Below the pieces are notes generated by a model. It ran no database searches and was not told the DNA's origin. It worked only from the letters and a program-made list of their open reading frames with translations. A program made the translations under genes and the position numbers. Positions 28,531 to 38,238 of a stretch of 64,000 nt of DNA are shown here, piece by piece; the stretch's first letter is position 1, and each line of letters begins with the position of its first letter. This stretch comes from Chroococcus sp. FPU101 (GTDB lineage Bacteria > Cyanobacteriota > Cyanobacteriia > Cyanobacteriales > Microcystaceae). The stretch lies in assembly GCF_017312365.1 (NCBI RefSeq), contig NZ_BLJI01000014.1, positions 48,206-112,205 of the forward strand. Direction: 5' to 3'.

Positions 28531-30336
28531 ATGGCTGATTCTGCAAATATTTTTCTAACCCTTGGCGTTGTAGTTGTCGCTTTATTCTTTTTTATTGGTG
28601 AATGGTTTCCTGTAGATTTTGTAGCAATTTGTGTTGCAGTTGTACTGATTTTACTGAAATTAGTTACGCCAGAAGAGGGAATCGCAGGTTTTAGTAATAA
28701 TGCCACTATTACAGTAATGGCGATGTTTATTTTAAGTGCTGGAATCAGTCGAACAGGTGCGATTCAAATTGTTAGAGATTTGTTACTTAAATGGGGTGGC
28801 AGAAACACAACTCAACAAATGTTAGTGATGGGGGGATTAGTCGGAACGATTAGTGCTTTTATTAATAATACGGCTGTTGTTGCTGTTTTTCTGCCGATTG
28901 TTGAAGATTGGTGCAAAAAACAAAAAATTTCTCCCTCTCAAATGTTAATACCACTTTCCTATGTCACCATTTTAGGAGGTATGATTACTGTCATTGGTAC
29001 ATCAACTAATGTACTGGCAAGCGGGATTTCCGAAAAATTAGGTTATGGACAATTCGGTTTATTTGATTTTACAGTTGTTGGACTTTTAACGTTTTTAACA
29101 GGTTTAATTTATTTAGCGTTTTTTGCCCCTAAACTCTTGCCTAATCCTAAAATTTCGGATTTAGACAACGTTGGGGATGATTATCAGTTACAAGATTATG
29201 TTAGTGAAGTTATTATTTCTCCTAGTTCAAGTTTAATTGGACAAACTCTTAGAGAAAGTGGGATTCAACGTAAATTTGATCTCGATGTTCTAGAAATTAT
29301 CCACAATGGGAATCATTTTCCTCAACCATTAACTGATAAAACTTTAAGTGCTGGCGATATTTTAATTATTCGCAGTAAACGAGAAGATTTACTTAAAATT
29401 CGTGATGAAAAAGGTCTAGAAATTGTAGCCGATGTTAAGTTTAATAATAAGTTAGAGAAGGAACTGACGGAGGGACAAGAAAAATTGGCAGAAATCTTAA
29501 TCCTTTCTAACTCTCGTTTAATTGGTTCTAATTTAAAGGATTTACGTTTCAGACAACGATATAATGCTACGGTTTTAGCAATTCGACGCGGTGAAGAATT
29601 AATCCGAGATAGATTAGGAAAAGTTTCTCTAAAATTTGGTGATTTATTATTAGTTCAAGGCCCAAAAGATAGTTTTATTGGTTTACAAACAACTAGAGAA
29701 TTGTTAGTACTTGAGCAAAGAGACGTAGAAACCTTAAAATCTAGCAAAGCTTGGATCTCAGTAGCGATTATTTCAGGTGTTGTTCTATTAGCCGCTTTTG
29801 ATATTTTACCGATTCTAGTATCCTCTTTAATTGGTGTAATATTAATGGTTTTAACAGGTTGTTTAAAACCTGGTGAACTCTATGGAAGTGTGCGTTGGGA
29901 TGTGATTTTTCTCCTTGCTGGATTAATTCCATTAGGAACAGCAATGGATAACTCTGGGGCAACTGAATGGTTAGCTAAAGGTTTAGTTTCCTTGGGCGGA
30001 AGTTTATCGGGTTTTTGGATCTTATTTTTCTTTTATGTTATTACGTCTTTATTAACTGAAATTCTCTCCAATAATGCAGCCGTTGTTTTAATGATTCCCA
30101 TTTCTGTTAAAGTAGCAGAAACTCTTCAACTAAACCCTTATGCTTTTATGTTTGCAATTACTTTTGCTGCATCTAATAGTTTTATGACACCCATTGGCTA
30201 TCAAACAAATACAATGGTCTACGGTGCAGGGGGTTATAAATTTATGGATTTTGTTAAAGTTGGCGCACCAATGAATATTTTATTAGCCATCGTCGCACCG
30301 ATTCTCATTACTTGGTGGTTTGGCTTAAAACCGTAA
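28531..30336 (+). CDS. SLC13-family permease with two RCK_C domains
   Basis: 601 residues. Two transport halves of membrane helices (about 5-210 and 410-600) flank a soluble middle with two TrkA-C (RCK_C) domains (about 230-310 and 320-400). Conserved re-entrant motifs INNTAVVAVFLP, IGTSTNV and SNNAAVVLMIP with PIGYQTN mark the DASS/ArsB-like fold. Relatives include Synechocystis Sll0640-type sodium/sulfate carriers and the Sac1 sulfur-deprivation regulator. The anion carried cannot be told from sequence. Standing alone, 450 bases before the next permease. Confidence 0.87.
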   Translation: MADSANIFLTLGVVVVALFFFIGEWFPVDFVAICVAVVLILLKLVTPEEGIAGFSNNATITVMAMFILSAGISRTGAIQIVRDLLLKWGGRNTTQQMLVMGGLVGTISAFINNTAVVAVFLPIVEDWCKKQKISPSQMLIPLSYVTILGGMITVIGTSTNVLASGISEKLGYGQFGLFDFTVVGLLTFLTGLIYLAFFAPKLLPNPKISDLDNVGDDYQLQDYVSEVIISPSSSLIGQTLRESGIQRKFDLDVLEIIHNGNHFPQPLTDKTLSAGDILIIRSKREDLLKIRDEKGLEIVADVKFNNKLEKELTEGQEKLAEILILSNSRLIGSNLKDLRFRQRYNATVLAIRRGEELIRDRLGKVSLKFGDLLLVQGPKDSFIGLQTTRELLVLEQRDVETLKSSKAWISVAIISGVVLLAAFDILPILVSSLIGVILMVLTGCLKPGELYGSVRWDVIFLLAGLIPLGTAMDNSGATEWLAKGLVSLGGSLSGFWILFFFYVITSLLTEILSNNAAVVLMIPISVKVAETLQLNPYAFMFAITFAASNSFMTPIGYQTNTMVYGAGGYKFMDFVKVGAPMNILLAIVAPILITWWFGLKP

Positions 30337-30454
30337 TCTAAAACACTATTATTCTTTTCTTAAACTCAGTGATTTAGTTCTTCTAAGTTAGCTACTTTAA
30401 TTCATTTAAAAAATTTTATGCTATCTTAGAATAAAACTAGAGTAAGTCAGCCTA

Positions 30455-30590
30455 ATTCTGGATATTCCATGACTCAAGGAATTATTTAGAAGCGGAGGAA
30501 CCAAATCTGGGGCGTATTTCGGTTGAAAAGGATATCTCCTAATCCTAGCCCGTCAGCTAACTTCGTCGGCATCAGGGGAAGACTGAAGAA
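30455..30590 (+). ncRNA. ydaO/yuaA-type c-di-AMP riboswitch
   Basis: The segment contains the conserved blocks of this riboswitch in order: GCGGAGGAACC (30492-30502), TGGGGCGTATTTC, AAAAGGATATCTCCT, then CCCGTCAGCTAACTTCG (30549-30565) and GGCAT...GGGGAAGA. Order and spacing match my memory of the ydaO motif. It lies on the plus strand, about 200 bases before the SLC13-type gene at 30787. The ligand c-di-AMP and mostly OFF control are known for this class. I did not run a covariance model. Confidence 0.85.
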
Positions 30591-30636
30591 TCACTTCATT
30601 TTTAATGTTTTGATGATTTCAGTCGAATATCATATT

Positions 30637-30669
30637 GCTGGTACTGCTTAGTTATCGGCTTCTTTTTTT
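30637..30669 (+). terminator. Candidate expression-platform terminator of the riboswitch
   Basis: GCTGG (30637-30641) pairs with TCGGC (30655-30659; two G-T pairs) followed by TTCTTTTTTT (30660-30669). It is a weak stem but has a strong U-run, 45 bases after the riboswitch core and before the permease gene. Confidence 0.4.
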
Positions 30670-30786
30670 AACTGATTAATTGGTGCGGTACTGTTTCGAT
30701 ATTAATTAGGTGTGATATTTTAGTTTTACTAACGATTCCACACATCATCATAAAAATATTGTTTAGGATTTGCACGTTTTAAGAAA

Positions 30787-32130
30787 ATGCCTACAGAAAC
30801 CCTACAAGCGATTATTTCTGCTACTACTTTTATTGGTGCGATCGTTCTAATTATGTTAGAACAATTACACATTACTGTTATTGCTTTACTGGGTGCATTA
30901 ATCCTTGTTTTCACTCACGTCATGACACTCAATGAAGCAGTCGGATACATCAGTCGAAGTCATGCGACACTTGCTTTATTTTTTGGGGTTATGGTATTAG
31001 TTCGCTCTTTTGAACCAACCAAAATTTTTGATTATCTAGCCACCCAAATTGTGACCATTGCCAAAGGACAAGGAAAACTTTTATTACTGGGAATTGTGGC
31101 TATTACGACACCAATTTGTGCAGTATTACCAAATGCAACGACAGTTATGTTATTGGCCCCCTTAATTCCTCCTATTGCTCAAGATATTGGCATAGATTTT
31201 ATTCCTTTGCTGATTTTGATGGTTTTTGTAGCCAATAGTGCTGGTTTATTAACCTTAGTCGGTGATCCTGCTACTTTTATTGTCGGAGATGCGATTAATA
31301 TAACTTTTGTCGAATATCTACAAAAATTGAGTTTAGGGGGTGCGCTTGCAGTGTTAACCGTTACCCTGATGTTACCTTGGTTATTCCCCAAAATTTGGCG
31401 TACTAAATTTGAGCATTTAGAAGATTTACCCCATCCTAAAATTAATCATCCCAGAGTCTTAGCATTAGGTGGTATTTTAGTCTTATTTGTTCTGATCTTT
31501 TTCGTCATTGGTGAATCATTTCCTATTCCTATTTCTCCTGCTGCAGTGGCTTTATTTGGTGCGACATTTGCTTTACTCTTAGCCCATCAAAGCAAAATTG
31601 ATACCGTTCAAAATATCCTCAAAGATGTGGACTGGAGTACCTTAATCTTTTTTATGTGTATTTTTGTACTAATCGGAGGACTTGAAAAAACTGGTGTCAT
31701 CAATAGTCTATCTGGAATACTAGCTACCATTCTCGGAAAAAATATTGCATTAGGTTCACTCGTTTTACTGGTAGTTGTCGGTTTATTGTCTAGTGTTGTA
31801 CCGAATATACCTTTAGTTGTCGCAATGGTTCCGCTTTTAAAACAGTATTTAGTTAATGTCGGATTTGTTGGACAAAATGTTTTAGATCCTAGCTATGCGG
31901 GGCAATTTCCATCCGAAGTATTACCTCTATTCTACGCAATGATGTATGGTGCCACACTCGGCGGAAATGGTACATTAGTCGGTGCTTCCTCAAATATTGT
32001 TGCAGCAGGGATCGCAGAACAACATGGCGGAAAAATGACCTTTAGAACCTTTTTAAAATATGGAATTCCTGTTATGCTAATGCAATTATTAACAGCAGCG
32101 ATCTATGTAACTGTATTTTTCTTATTATAG
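30787..32130 (+). CDS. SLC13/ArsB-like permease under c-di-AMP riboswitch
   Basis: 447 residues, about eleven membrane helices without an RCK domain. The motifs LPNATTVMLLAPLIPP, LVGDPATFIVGD and GATLGGNGTLVGASSNIV show the re-entrant loops of the ion-transporter superfamily (P protein/ArsB type). It is preceded by a c-di-AMP riboswitch, which in other bacteria governs potassium and osmolyte transport. I infer a role in ion or solute homeostasis. It leads an operon: exoD begins 15 bases after its stop and hisA four bases after exoD. Confidence 0.85.
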   Translation: MPTETLQAIISATTFIGAIVLIMLEQLHITVIALLGALILVFTHVMTLNEAVGYISRSHATLALFFGVMVLVRSFEPTKIFDYLATQIVTIAKGQGKLLLLGIVAITTPICAVLPNATTVMLLAPLIPPIAQDIGIDFIPLLILMVFVANSAGLLTLVGDPATFIVGDAINITFVEYLQKLSLGGALAVLTVTLMLPWLFPKIWRTKFEHLEDLPHPKINHPRVLALGGILVLFVLIFFVIGESFPIPISPAAVALFGATFALLLAHQSKIDTVQNILKDVDWSTLIFFMCIFVLIGGLEKTGVINSLSGILATILGKNIALGSLVLLVVVGLLSSVVPNIPLVVAMVPLLKQYLVNVGFVGQNVLDPSYAGQFPSEVLPLFYAMMYGATLGGNGTLVGASSNIVAAGIAEQHGGKMTFRTFLKYGIPVMLMQLLTAAIYVTVFFLL

Positions 32131-32145
32131 ATATTACTTAATCTT

Positions 32146-32754
32146 ATGGATTTAAAATTCTCTCACGAATTAGAAACCCTGTTAAAGAAATTAGTCGATC
32201 AACCCATAACAATTAGAGAAATTTTAGACGGAACCTCAGAGAAAGGATTAATGTTACTTGCGGGTTTATTTGCCTTTCCTTTCCTCTTGCCAATGCCCCC
32301 AGGAGTGTCTAGTATTTTAGGTGGAAGTTGCTTTCTGCTTTCATTACAGTTAGCTTTAGGCAGAAAAGAGCTATGGCTACCAAAAAAACTCGCTAATTTC
32401 CGTTTTCCCGATAAAATTATTTATCCTCTCCTGAGATTTATCAAAAAATTAAGTAATTGGTTTGAAAAAATTACCGCACCCCGTTTAAAAGTTATTGCTA
32501 AAAACCCCTATATTTGGCGTATTAACGGACTTTGTATCGCATGGCTGGCAATTTTATTGATGCTACCCATTCCCCTAACCAACCCTTTACCCACCATTGG
32601 CATTGTACTACTGGTAATCGCCACCATCGAATCAGACGGCTTATTAATGTGTGTTGCTTATCTTTGGAGTATAATAGTTAGTCTTCTCTTTATTTTGATG
32701 CCCTCCGTTTTAGTTAGGATGGCAGAACAATTAATACAACAATTTTTTGGCTAA
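32146..32754 (+). CDS. ExoD-like exopolysaccharide synthesis membrane protein
   Basis: 202 residues. TIREILDGTSEKGLMLLAGLFAFPFLLPMPPG is the ExoD signature region, including the conserved FPFLLPMPPG motif near residue 45. Several membrane helices follow (about 125-145, 165-190). ExoD was found through exopolysaccharide and alkaline-stress phenotypes in Rhizobium; its biochemical role is unclear. Tightly spaced between permease and hisA, so one transcript is likely. Confidence 0.82.
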   Translation: MDLKFSHELETLLKKLVDQPITIREILDGTSEKGLMLLAGLFAFPFLLPMPPGVSSILGGSCFLLSLQLALGRKELWLPKKLANFRFPDKIIYPLLRFIKKLSNWFEKITAPRLKVIAKNPYIWRINGLCIAWLAILLMLPIPLTNPLPTIGIVLLVIATIESDGLLMCVAYLWSIIVSLLFILMPSVLVRMAEQLIQQFFG

Positions 32755-32757
32755 AAC

Positions 32758-33531
32758 ATGGATGTTATTCCCGCGATCGATTTACTAGATGGGCGTTGTG
32801 TTCGTTTGTACCAGGGAGATTATGAAAAATCGCAAGTCTTTAATGAAAACCCCCTAGAAGTCGCCCGTCAATGGGTAGAACAAGGCGCAACTCGTCTACA
32901 TTTAGTCGATTTAGATGGCGCAAAACAGGGCAAACTCGTTAATCTATCCACGATTAAAAAGATTGTTGAAGAAATCTCAATTCCAGTGCAAGTCGGCGGT
33001 GGCTTACGAGATGTTCAAAGCGTCGCTGATTTACTATCATTAGGGGTTGAACGAGCCATTTTAGGAACGATTGCCGTTGATAACAAAATCATAGTAGAGC
33101 AACTTTGTCAAGAATTTCCTCATCAAATTGTAGTCGGCATTGATGCGCGTCAGGGTAAAGTCGCAACAAAAGGCTGGCTAGAAACTTCTGAAGTGAATGC
33201 CACCGACTTAGCTCAACAAATGGAAACCCTTGGCGTTGCTGCAATTATTTTTACTGATATTCAGCGAGATGGTACTCTCAAAGGCCCAAATCTCAATTCT
33301 CTACGCGAGTTAGCCAATGCCGTCAATATTCCGATTATCGCTTCGGGGGGAGTGAGTTCACTCACCGATTTACTCAGTTTATTGTCTCTCGAACCTTTGG
33401 GCGTGACAGGGGCAATTGTCGGTAAGGCGTTGTATACAGGTGATCTCAGTTTATCAGAAGCAATACAAGCCGTTGGTCAAGGTCGTTGGCAAGATGTCCC
33501 CCCTGATTTGGGTTTTTCTTCTTTTGCGTAA
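32758..33531 (+). CDS. hisA: HisA, ProFAR isomerase
   Basis: 257 residues of a TIM barrel with [17 protein letters not shown] (catalytic Asp8), [22 protein letters not shown] (catalytic Asp near 130) and IASGGVSS. It isomerises ProFAR to PRFAR in histidine synthesis. Unusual neighbourhood: it is the last gene after a c-di-AMP-controlled permease and exoD, so its transcription may partly follow c-di-AMP unless an internal promoter exists. The stop is two bases from the convergent haloperoxidase stop. Confidence 0.96.
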   Translation: MDVIPAIDLLDGRCVRLYQGDYEKSQVFNENPLEVARQWVEQGATRLHLVDLDGAKQGKLVNLSTIKKIVEEISIPVQVGGGLRDVQSVADLLSLGVERAILGTIAVDNKIIVEQLCQEFPHQIVVGIDARQGKVATKGWLETSEVNATDLAQQMETLGVAAIIFTDIQRDGTLKGPNLNSLRELANAVNIPIIASGGVSSLTDLLSLLSLEPLGVTGAIVGKALYTGDLSLSEAIQAVGQGRWQDVPPDLGFSSFA

Positions 33532-33533
33532 GA

Positions 33534-35363
33534 TTAGCCGACGCTTTGAAATAAGTTTTCGGCGACATATTGACCAAGATTTAAACCAAGGGGTAAAGAA
33601 TCAATAATCGTCGCTTCTCTGGTGTGAACGCCACCATAAATCCGACTAATCGCATCTTCATAAGCAGCATCATAAAAACTATCAAAGCTACGTCGTACAC
33701 CGGGTAATTCTTGGGAAACAGCAGTAAAGTTATAGTCTTCGCCAAAGAAATGACTCATTACGCCAGCCCATGCTCCGCCGAAAATCGAATGACCCGAAAT
33801 ATAATCGGGAAAAGGTGGTGTATTGAGTAAGGGTTGCCAATTCGGATCACCAACAGTAGCAGCGATGCCATCATTGGCCGCAATTCCTCCCGCAATGACA
33901 TCATCTGGTCTAGGCTGCATATATTTGTACTTCGCTTCCCATGCAACGATCGCCGCATCAGCCATCGCCACATTCAACGCCGCAAATAAACGAGCATTAT
34001 CTAAAATTGAATGTCCTTCTCTGATGGCTATTTCTTCAGCAATTTGATTCAGTTGCCCATAGGGACGGAACGTATCAGCGCGATCATACGCCCAAAACAC
34101 CGCAATTTGTGTTTGATCAGCCGTCCGAGTGAGTGTGGTTAGCTCAGTGTTATTTCTGCCGCCCAAATGACGAACTTCTTCAATTTCTTGGGCATAAAGG
34201 AGTGGATCAACCGTTGGAGCGCAGTCCAGCCCATCTGGCGAAAAATCATCCACATCGACCATTGCAAAAGGAGTCACTTGGCCCCAATTTTGACCAACGG
34301 CTGTATAATTCGGTGCCTTGGGTTGCCAGATAAATTCACCCGTTGGCGGCTCATAAGGTGTGTTATTATCTGAACCATCATCAGAGCGCAACGCCAGAAT
34401 TTGATTAGCGACGGTTCGCCCAAATTGATCTCCAGCTATTTCGTTAGCGGGTAAATCTTTAATTTCTTGAAGACGAGAATAAGACAATTGTTGATTTAAC
34501 AGAGAAGTTTGTTGAGGAATTAAAGTGGTTAAAACTTGATGAGCCGCACCTGCTATAGCCGCTTCTAAAGACGCATTCGCTGGCGCAATGAGATCAACCG
34601 CATAGGGGTTATGAGTTTGTAAAAAGGCGTTAACCGTATCATAAATTGCTGTAGACATGATCGCCAGTAACCGAGAGCCTGCGGTTGGTGGGATGCCTCG
34701 CCCTGCCTCTCCTTCAGCTTGAATCGCATTTAAAGCCGCCGCATTCCAATCAATGACAATATCTGTATCTGGTGCAGAAACCAGTTTACTGATGACATTA
34801 TTGTTTTCATTGGTTTCTACGATTCTATTATTTGTATCGATTTGGGCAACTAAGTGATAGGCTCCAGGCGCGATCGCAGAAGTTATATTTTTATAATTTA
34901 ATAAAACATTGGTTGATTCACCAGCACCTAAACGGATACGGCTAACATGAGTTTTTAGTAAAACATCATTTTGATCGATATTGTGATCGGTAGAAAGCCA
35001 AAGTTTAATAGTGACTGGGCCTTGAGTCAGTGTATTGCTACGATTAATAATTTGGACTGCAACACGACCGCGATCGCCATAATCAACCGTATCAGGTAAT
35101 TCAATGGGAATGATCCGCCCAATCAAATCAGCCCCAGTCGGTGCATCCGTCGCTAATGGCTGTACCTCGGAAGTTGTAGAAATGACAAAGGATCTAACTT
35201 CCGACGAGACTGCTGTGGCATTGGTTAGTACGCTGACTGATACATCTGCGGTGGTAACGATTTGTTCTGTGATTTCTGGTAATCGGATTCTAGCAGCAGT
35301 TAGATTATCGTCAAGAAACAGACTGGTTAAGTGATCTCCAAACACAGGATTGATAGAGTTCAT
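33534..35363 (-). CDS. Vanadium-dependent haloperoxidase-like protein with CARDB domain
   Basis: 609 residues from the ATG at 35363, which follows AAGGA by about ten bases; a longer frame of 17 more codons exists. A CARDB-like domain (about 95-200) precedes a PAP2/vanadium haloperoxidase domain. The vanadate-binding residues are visible: the Lys-Arg pair in KYKYMQPRPDD near 455, SGHSIFGGAW near 505, and Arg/His in SRIYGGVHTREA near 580. It could oxidise halides with hydrogen peroxide. No signal peptide is seen. True halide specificity is not predictable. Confidence 0.83.
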   Translation of the reverse strand: MNSINPVFGDHLTSLFLDDNLTAARIRLPEITEQIVTTADVSVSVLTNATAVSSEVRSFVISTTSEVQPLATDAPTGADLIGRIIPIELPDTVDYGDRGRVAVQIINRSNTLTQGPVTIKLWLSTDHNIDQNDVLLKTHVSRIRLGAGESTNVLLNYKNITSAIAPGAYHLVAQIDTNNRIVETNENNNVISKLVSAPDTDIVIDWNAAALNAIQAEGEAGRGIPPTAGSRLLAIMSTAIYDTVNAFLQTHNPYAVDLIAPANASLEAAIAGAAHQVLTTLIPQQTSLLNQQLSYSRLQEIKDLPANEIAGDQFGRTVANQILALRSDDGSDNNTPYEPPTGEFIWQPKAPNYTAVGQNWGQVTPFAMVDVDDFSPDGLDCAPTVDPLLYAQEIEEVRHLGGRNNTELTTLTRTADQTQIAVFWAYDRADTFRPYGQLNQIAEEIAIREGHSILDNARLFAALNVAMADAAIVAWEAKYKYMQPRPDDVIAGGIAANDGIAATVGDPNWQPLLNTPPFPDYISGHSIFGGAWAGVMSHFFGEDYNFTAVSQELPGVRRSFDSFYDAAYEDAISRIYGGVHTREATIIDSLPLGLNLGQYVAENLFQSVG

Positions 35364-35870
35364 AAAAGTGATAATCCTTAAACTAAAAACATCGGGAATT
35401 AAAAAGGTTATCAATTTTCATCTGATACTTAAGCGAAGCTAAGATGACATTGACCAACATAAGATGATTTTTTCAAGGACAAGGTATTAAAGATAAAATC
35501 ATTGTTATGGTCTATTTTTTATTCCCTAATCTACTTTCAGTCTGTTTCCTCGAAATTATGAAAGGCTAAAAAATTATCTACTTAGCCTAAGTTTAGTGTT
35601 AAAACAATCTTCGCTCATCATTACTGTCTACCGTGAGCAAGAGCAGTCTATAAAAACTCCTATAGTTAGCTAAAATCTAAACAAACTTATTTTGATTAGT
35701 AATTATAACTAGAGCCATTACTGTCGGCGCTCACTAAACTTCAGTATACTGAAACAAAGCCATACTTAAAGCCTCCTGTAAAAATTCTATTGATTGATAG
35801 ATGACGACAAGAGAGCCGTAGCTTAAAGTTGTTTAACTAATTCTATCAAAATGGCCAGCTACATGAAGAT
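35364..35870. other. Intergenic region between haloperoxidase and kinase cluster
   Basis: About 500 bases of promoter DNA for divergent genes. The only structure I find is the perfect palindrome at 35740-35753. No small gene or RNA is recognised. Confidence 0.5.
35740..35753. promoter_or_regulatory. Perfect 14-base palindrome, possible operator
   Basis: TTCAGTATACTGAA, 118 bases before the first kinase gene. It is a plausible dimeric regulator site, with no known match I can name. Confidence 0.3.
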
Positions 35871-38222
35871 ATGCTTCTGATGCTCTCCGAAGAACCCTTT
35901 CGCCGTAGATTAACTCGTGCGATCGCTCTCCCTCTCGGTCTATTGTCTCTGCTTTCTGGCGTTTCCATATGGCAGATCGGCTGGCTGTTATCTGCGCTAC
36001 GCTGGGTGGATCATACCGATCAAGTGATTTCTCAAGCTAACTATACACAAAAGCTGCTCTTAGATATGGAAACAGGACTTAGAGGCTATCTACTGGCGGG
36101 AAACCAAGAATTTCTAGAGCCATATGAGCAAGCGAACGCAATGATTCATGACAATTTGGATAAACTTAAAATTCTTGTTTCAGACAATCCTAATCAAGTT
36201 CAGCGCGTTAGAGAGATCATTAATCAAAAAGAACAGTGGAAACAATTTATTTCACCCGCAATTACTCGAAAACAACGCGGTGAGCCAGAACCTTTGAGTG
36301 AGCTAGAAAGCCGTAAACAGAACATGGATCAACTGCGGCGGCAAATAGAGACGCTTATCTCAGTAGAAGAACAACTGCGGAACCAACGAAGTCGAACGGC
36401 TAGGGCAACCACCCAAACTGTGATTCTGAGTAGTTTGTTGTTGATGTTCACCGTAGGAATTATTCTTGCCTATTTCACGCGCCGCCAAATTATACGAATC
36501 TCCCATACCTATGAAGATGCTTTACAGACAGTCCGACGGAGTAGCCAACGCTTATCAGTTCTCCATCAGATTGATCAAGCCATTTTAGCGAGTGAAACCG
36601 ATGAAACTTTAGTTAGTAACGCCCTTACCCAACTACAGCCAATTGTAATCTATCAGCAGGCATTTGTCGCAGTGTTTGACTTAGAAGCACAAACGGCACA
36701 AATCTTAGCAGGAAATAGCCAAACGGGAGAACTGATCCCGCTCCAAGGTACCCAACTGATGATCGCTGATTTTGCTCTAGAACAAATACTCTTGCGGGAA
36801 ATTCGCTACAGCGCGGATCTAGCCAGTCAAGAATCTTTACCATCGCTCCTGATGCAGTTGCGCTCGCATGGCTTTTGTAGCTGTCTCTGTGTGCCGTTAT
36901 TGGTCGAAAACAGGCTAATTGGTGAACTTAATCTTGCTGCTACTCAAACCGATGCTTTTAATCTTGAAGCCCAAAACATAGCCCGTGAAGTATCGGCACA
37001 GTTGGCGATCGCTTTACAACAGTCGCGACTACGGCAGCAACTTCAAAACGAACTTAAAGAACGTCAGCTAGCCGAAATTGAACTACGAGAACAAGAGCAA
37101 CTCTTTCGCTCTACTTTTAATCAAGCGGCTGTCGGTATTGCTCATGTCAGTCCTGACGGACAATGGCTACGGGTGAATCAAAAACTGTGTGAAATTGTCG
37201 GTTATACCCGTGAGGAGTTGTTGCAACTTACGTTTCAAGACATTACCTACCCTGATGATTTAGATCTTGATCTGACTTATGTTCAGCAAATGCTGGCTAA
37301 TGAAATTCCAACCTATGCGATGGAAAAACGCTATATACGCAAAGATCACTCGTTGATTTGGATTAATTTAACGGTGGCACTGCTACGAGACAACAACGGA
37401 CAGCCTAAGTATTTTATCTCTGTGATCGAGTATATCAGCGATCGTAAGCAAGTAGAGGAAGCCTTACGACAACTAAACATAACCTTAGAGCAACGAGTGA
37501 CTGAACGGACAGCCCAAATCGAGGAAAAGAATCAGGAGCTAGAAGCTTTTACCTATTCGGTTTCTCATGATCTACGCGCACCCTTACGAACCATGCAAGG
37601 TTTTGCTCAAGCGTTATTAGAAGATTGTGGCAGTCAGTTAGAAGATTTTTGTCGAGGCTACATTGATTCCATTATTGATGATGCGTTTCAGATGAACATG
37701 CTGATTAGTGATTTGCTCGCCTATAGCCGTTTAACCCGCACTCAAATTAATCTACGACCAACGGCTTTAGATGAAGTGATTTCAGAAGCCCTCAAGCAAC
37801 TAGCGGGACAGATTCAAGAACATCAAGCGCAGATTCGGGTGGCGACTCCATTACCTGTAGTCATAGCTCATCGTCCGACTCTGATTCAAGCTATCGTCAA
37901 TTTGATCAGCAATGGGATTAAGTTTGTTGAACCAAATATCCAACCCCAGATCGATATTTTTGCCACAACCGAACGGCACAATGATCAGTATTGGATTCAA
38001 TTATCGATTGTCGATAACGCAATTGGAATTGCTCCCGAACATCAAGAGCGTGTTTTCCGTGTCTTTGAACGTCTACACGGTGCCGAAAGCTATCCAGGTA
38101 CGGGTATTGGTTTAGCCATTGTCCGTAAGGGATTAGAACGGATGGGTGGACAGGTGGGCATAGTATCGCAATTAGGTCAGGGCAGTCGCTTCTGGCTGTC
38201 ACTGCCAAAATCTACTTCTTAA
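35871..38222 (+). CDS. Membrane histidine kinase: CHASE3-GAF-PAS-HisKA-HATPase
   Basis: 783 residues. Helix (about 20-40), CHASE3 periplasmic sensor (about 45-175, with DMETGLRGYLLAG), second helix (about 183-205), GAF (about 230-385), PAS (about 410-530), HisKA with phosphorylation site SHDLRAPLR near 565, and HATPase with NLISNGIKF and GTGIGLAIV. The usual DNGxGI G1 box reads DNAIGIA, a Gly-to-Ala change. A membrane-bound sensor, probably feeding the three genes that follow (17 bases to the next). Confidence 0.88.
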   Translation: MLLMLSEEPFRRRLTRAIALPLGLLSLLSGVSIWQIGWLLSALRWVDHTDQVISQANYTQKLLLDMETGLRGYLLAGNQEFLEPYEQANAMIHDNLDKLKILVSDNPNQVQRVREIINQKEQWKQFISPAITRKQRGEPEPLSELESRKQNMDQLRRQIETLISVEEQLRNQRSRTARATTQTVILSSLLLMFTVGIILAYFTRRQIIRISHTYEDALQTVRRSSQRLSVLHQIDQAILASETDETLVSNALTQLQPIVIYQQAFVAVFDLEAQTAQILAGNSQTGELIPLQGTQLMIADFALEQILLREIRYSADLASQESLPSLLMQLRSHGFCSCLCVPLLVENRLIGELNLAATQTDAFNLEAQNIAREVSAQLAIALQQSRLRQQLQNELKERQLAEIELREQEQLFRSTFNQAAVGIAHVSPDGQWLRVNQKLCEIVGYTREELLQLTFQDITYPDDLDLDLTYVQQMLANEIPTYAMEKRYIRKDHSLIWINLTVALLRDNNGQPKYFISVIEYISDRKQVEEALRQLNITLEQRVTERTAQIEEKNQELEAFTYSVSHDLRAPLRTMQGFAQALLEDCGSQLEDFCRGYIDSIIDDAFQMNMLISDLLAYSRLTRTQINLRPTALDEVISEALKQLAGQIQEHQAQIRVATPLPVVIAHRPTLIQAIVNLISNGIKFVEPNIQPQIDIFATTERHNDQYWIQLSIVDNAIGIAPEHQERVFRVFERLHGAESYPGTGIGLAIVRKGLERMGGQVGIVSQLGQGSRFWLSLPKSTS

Positions 38223-38238
38223 CTCAACGGTCTAAGCC

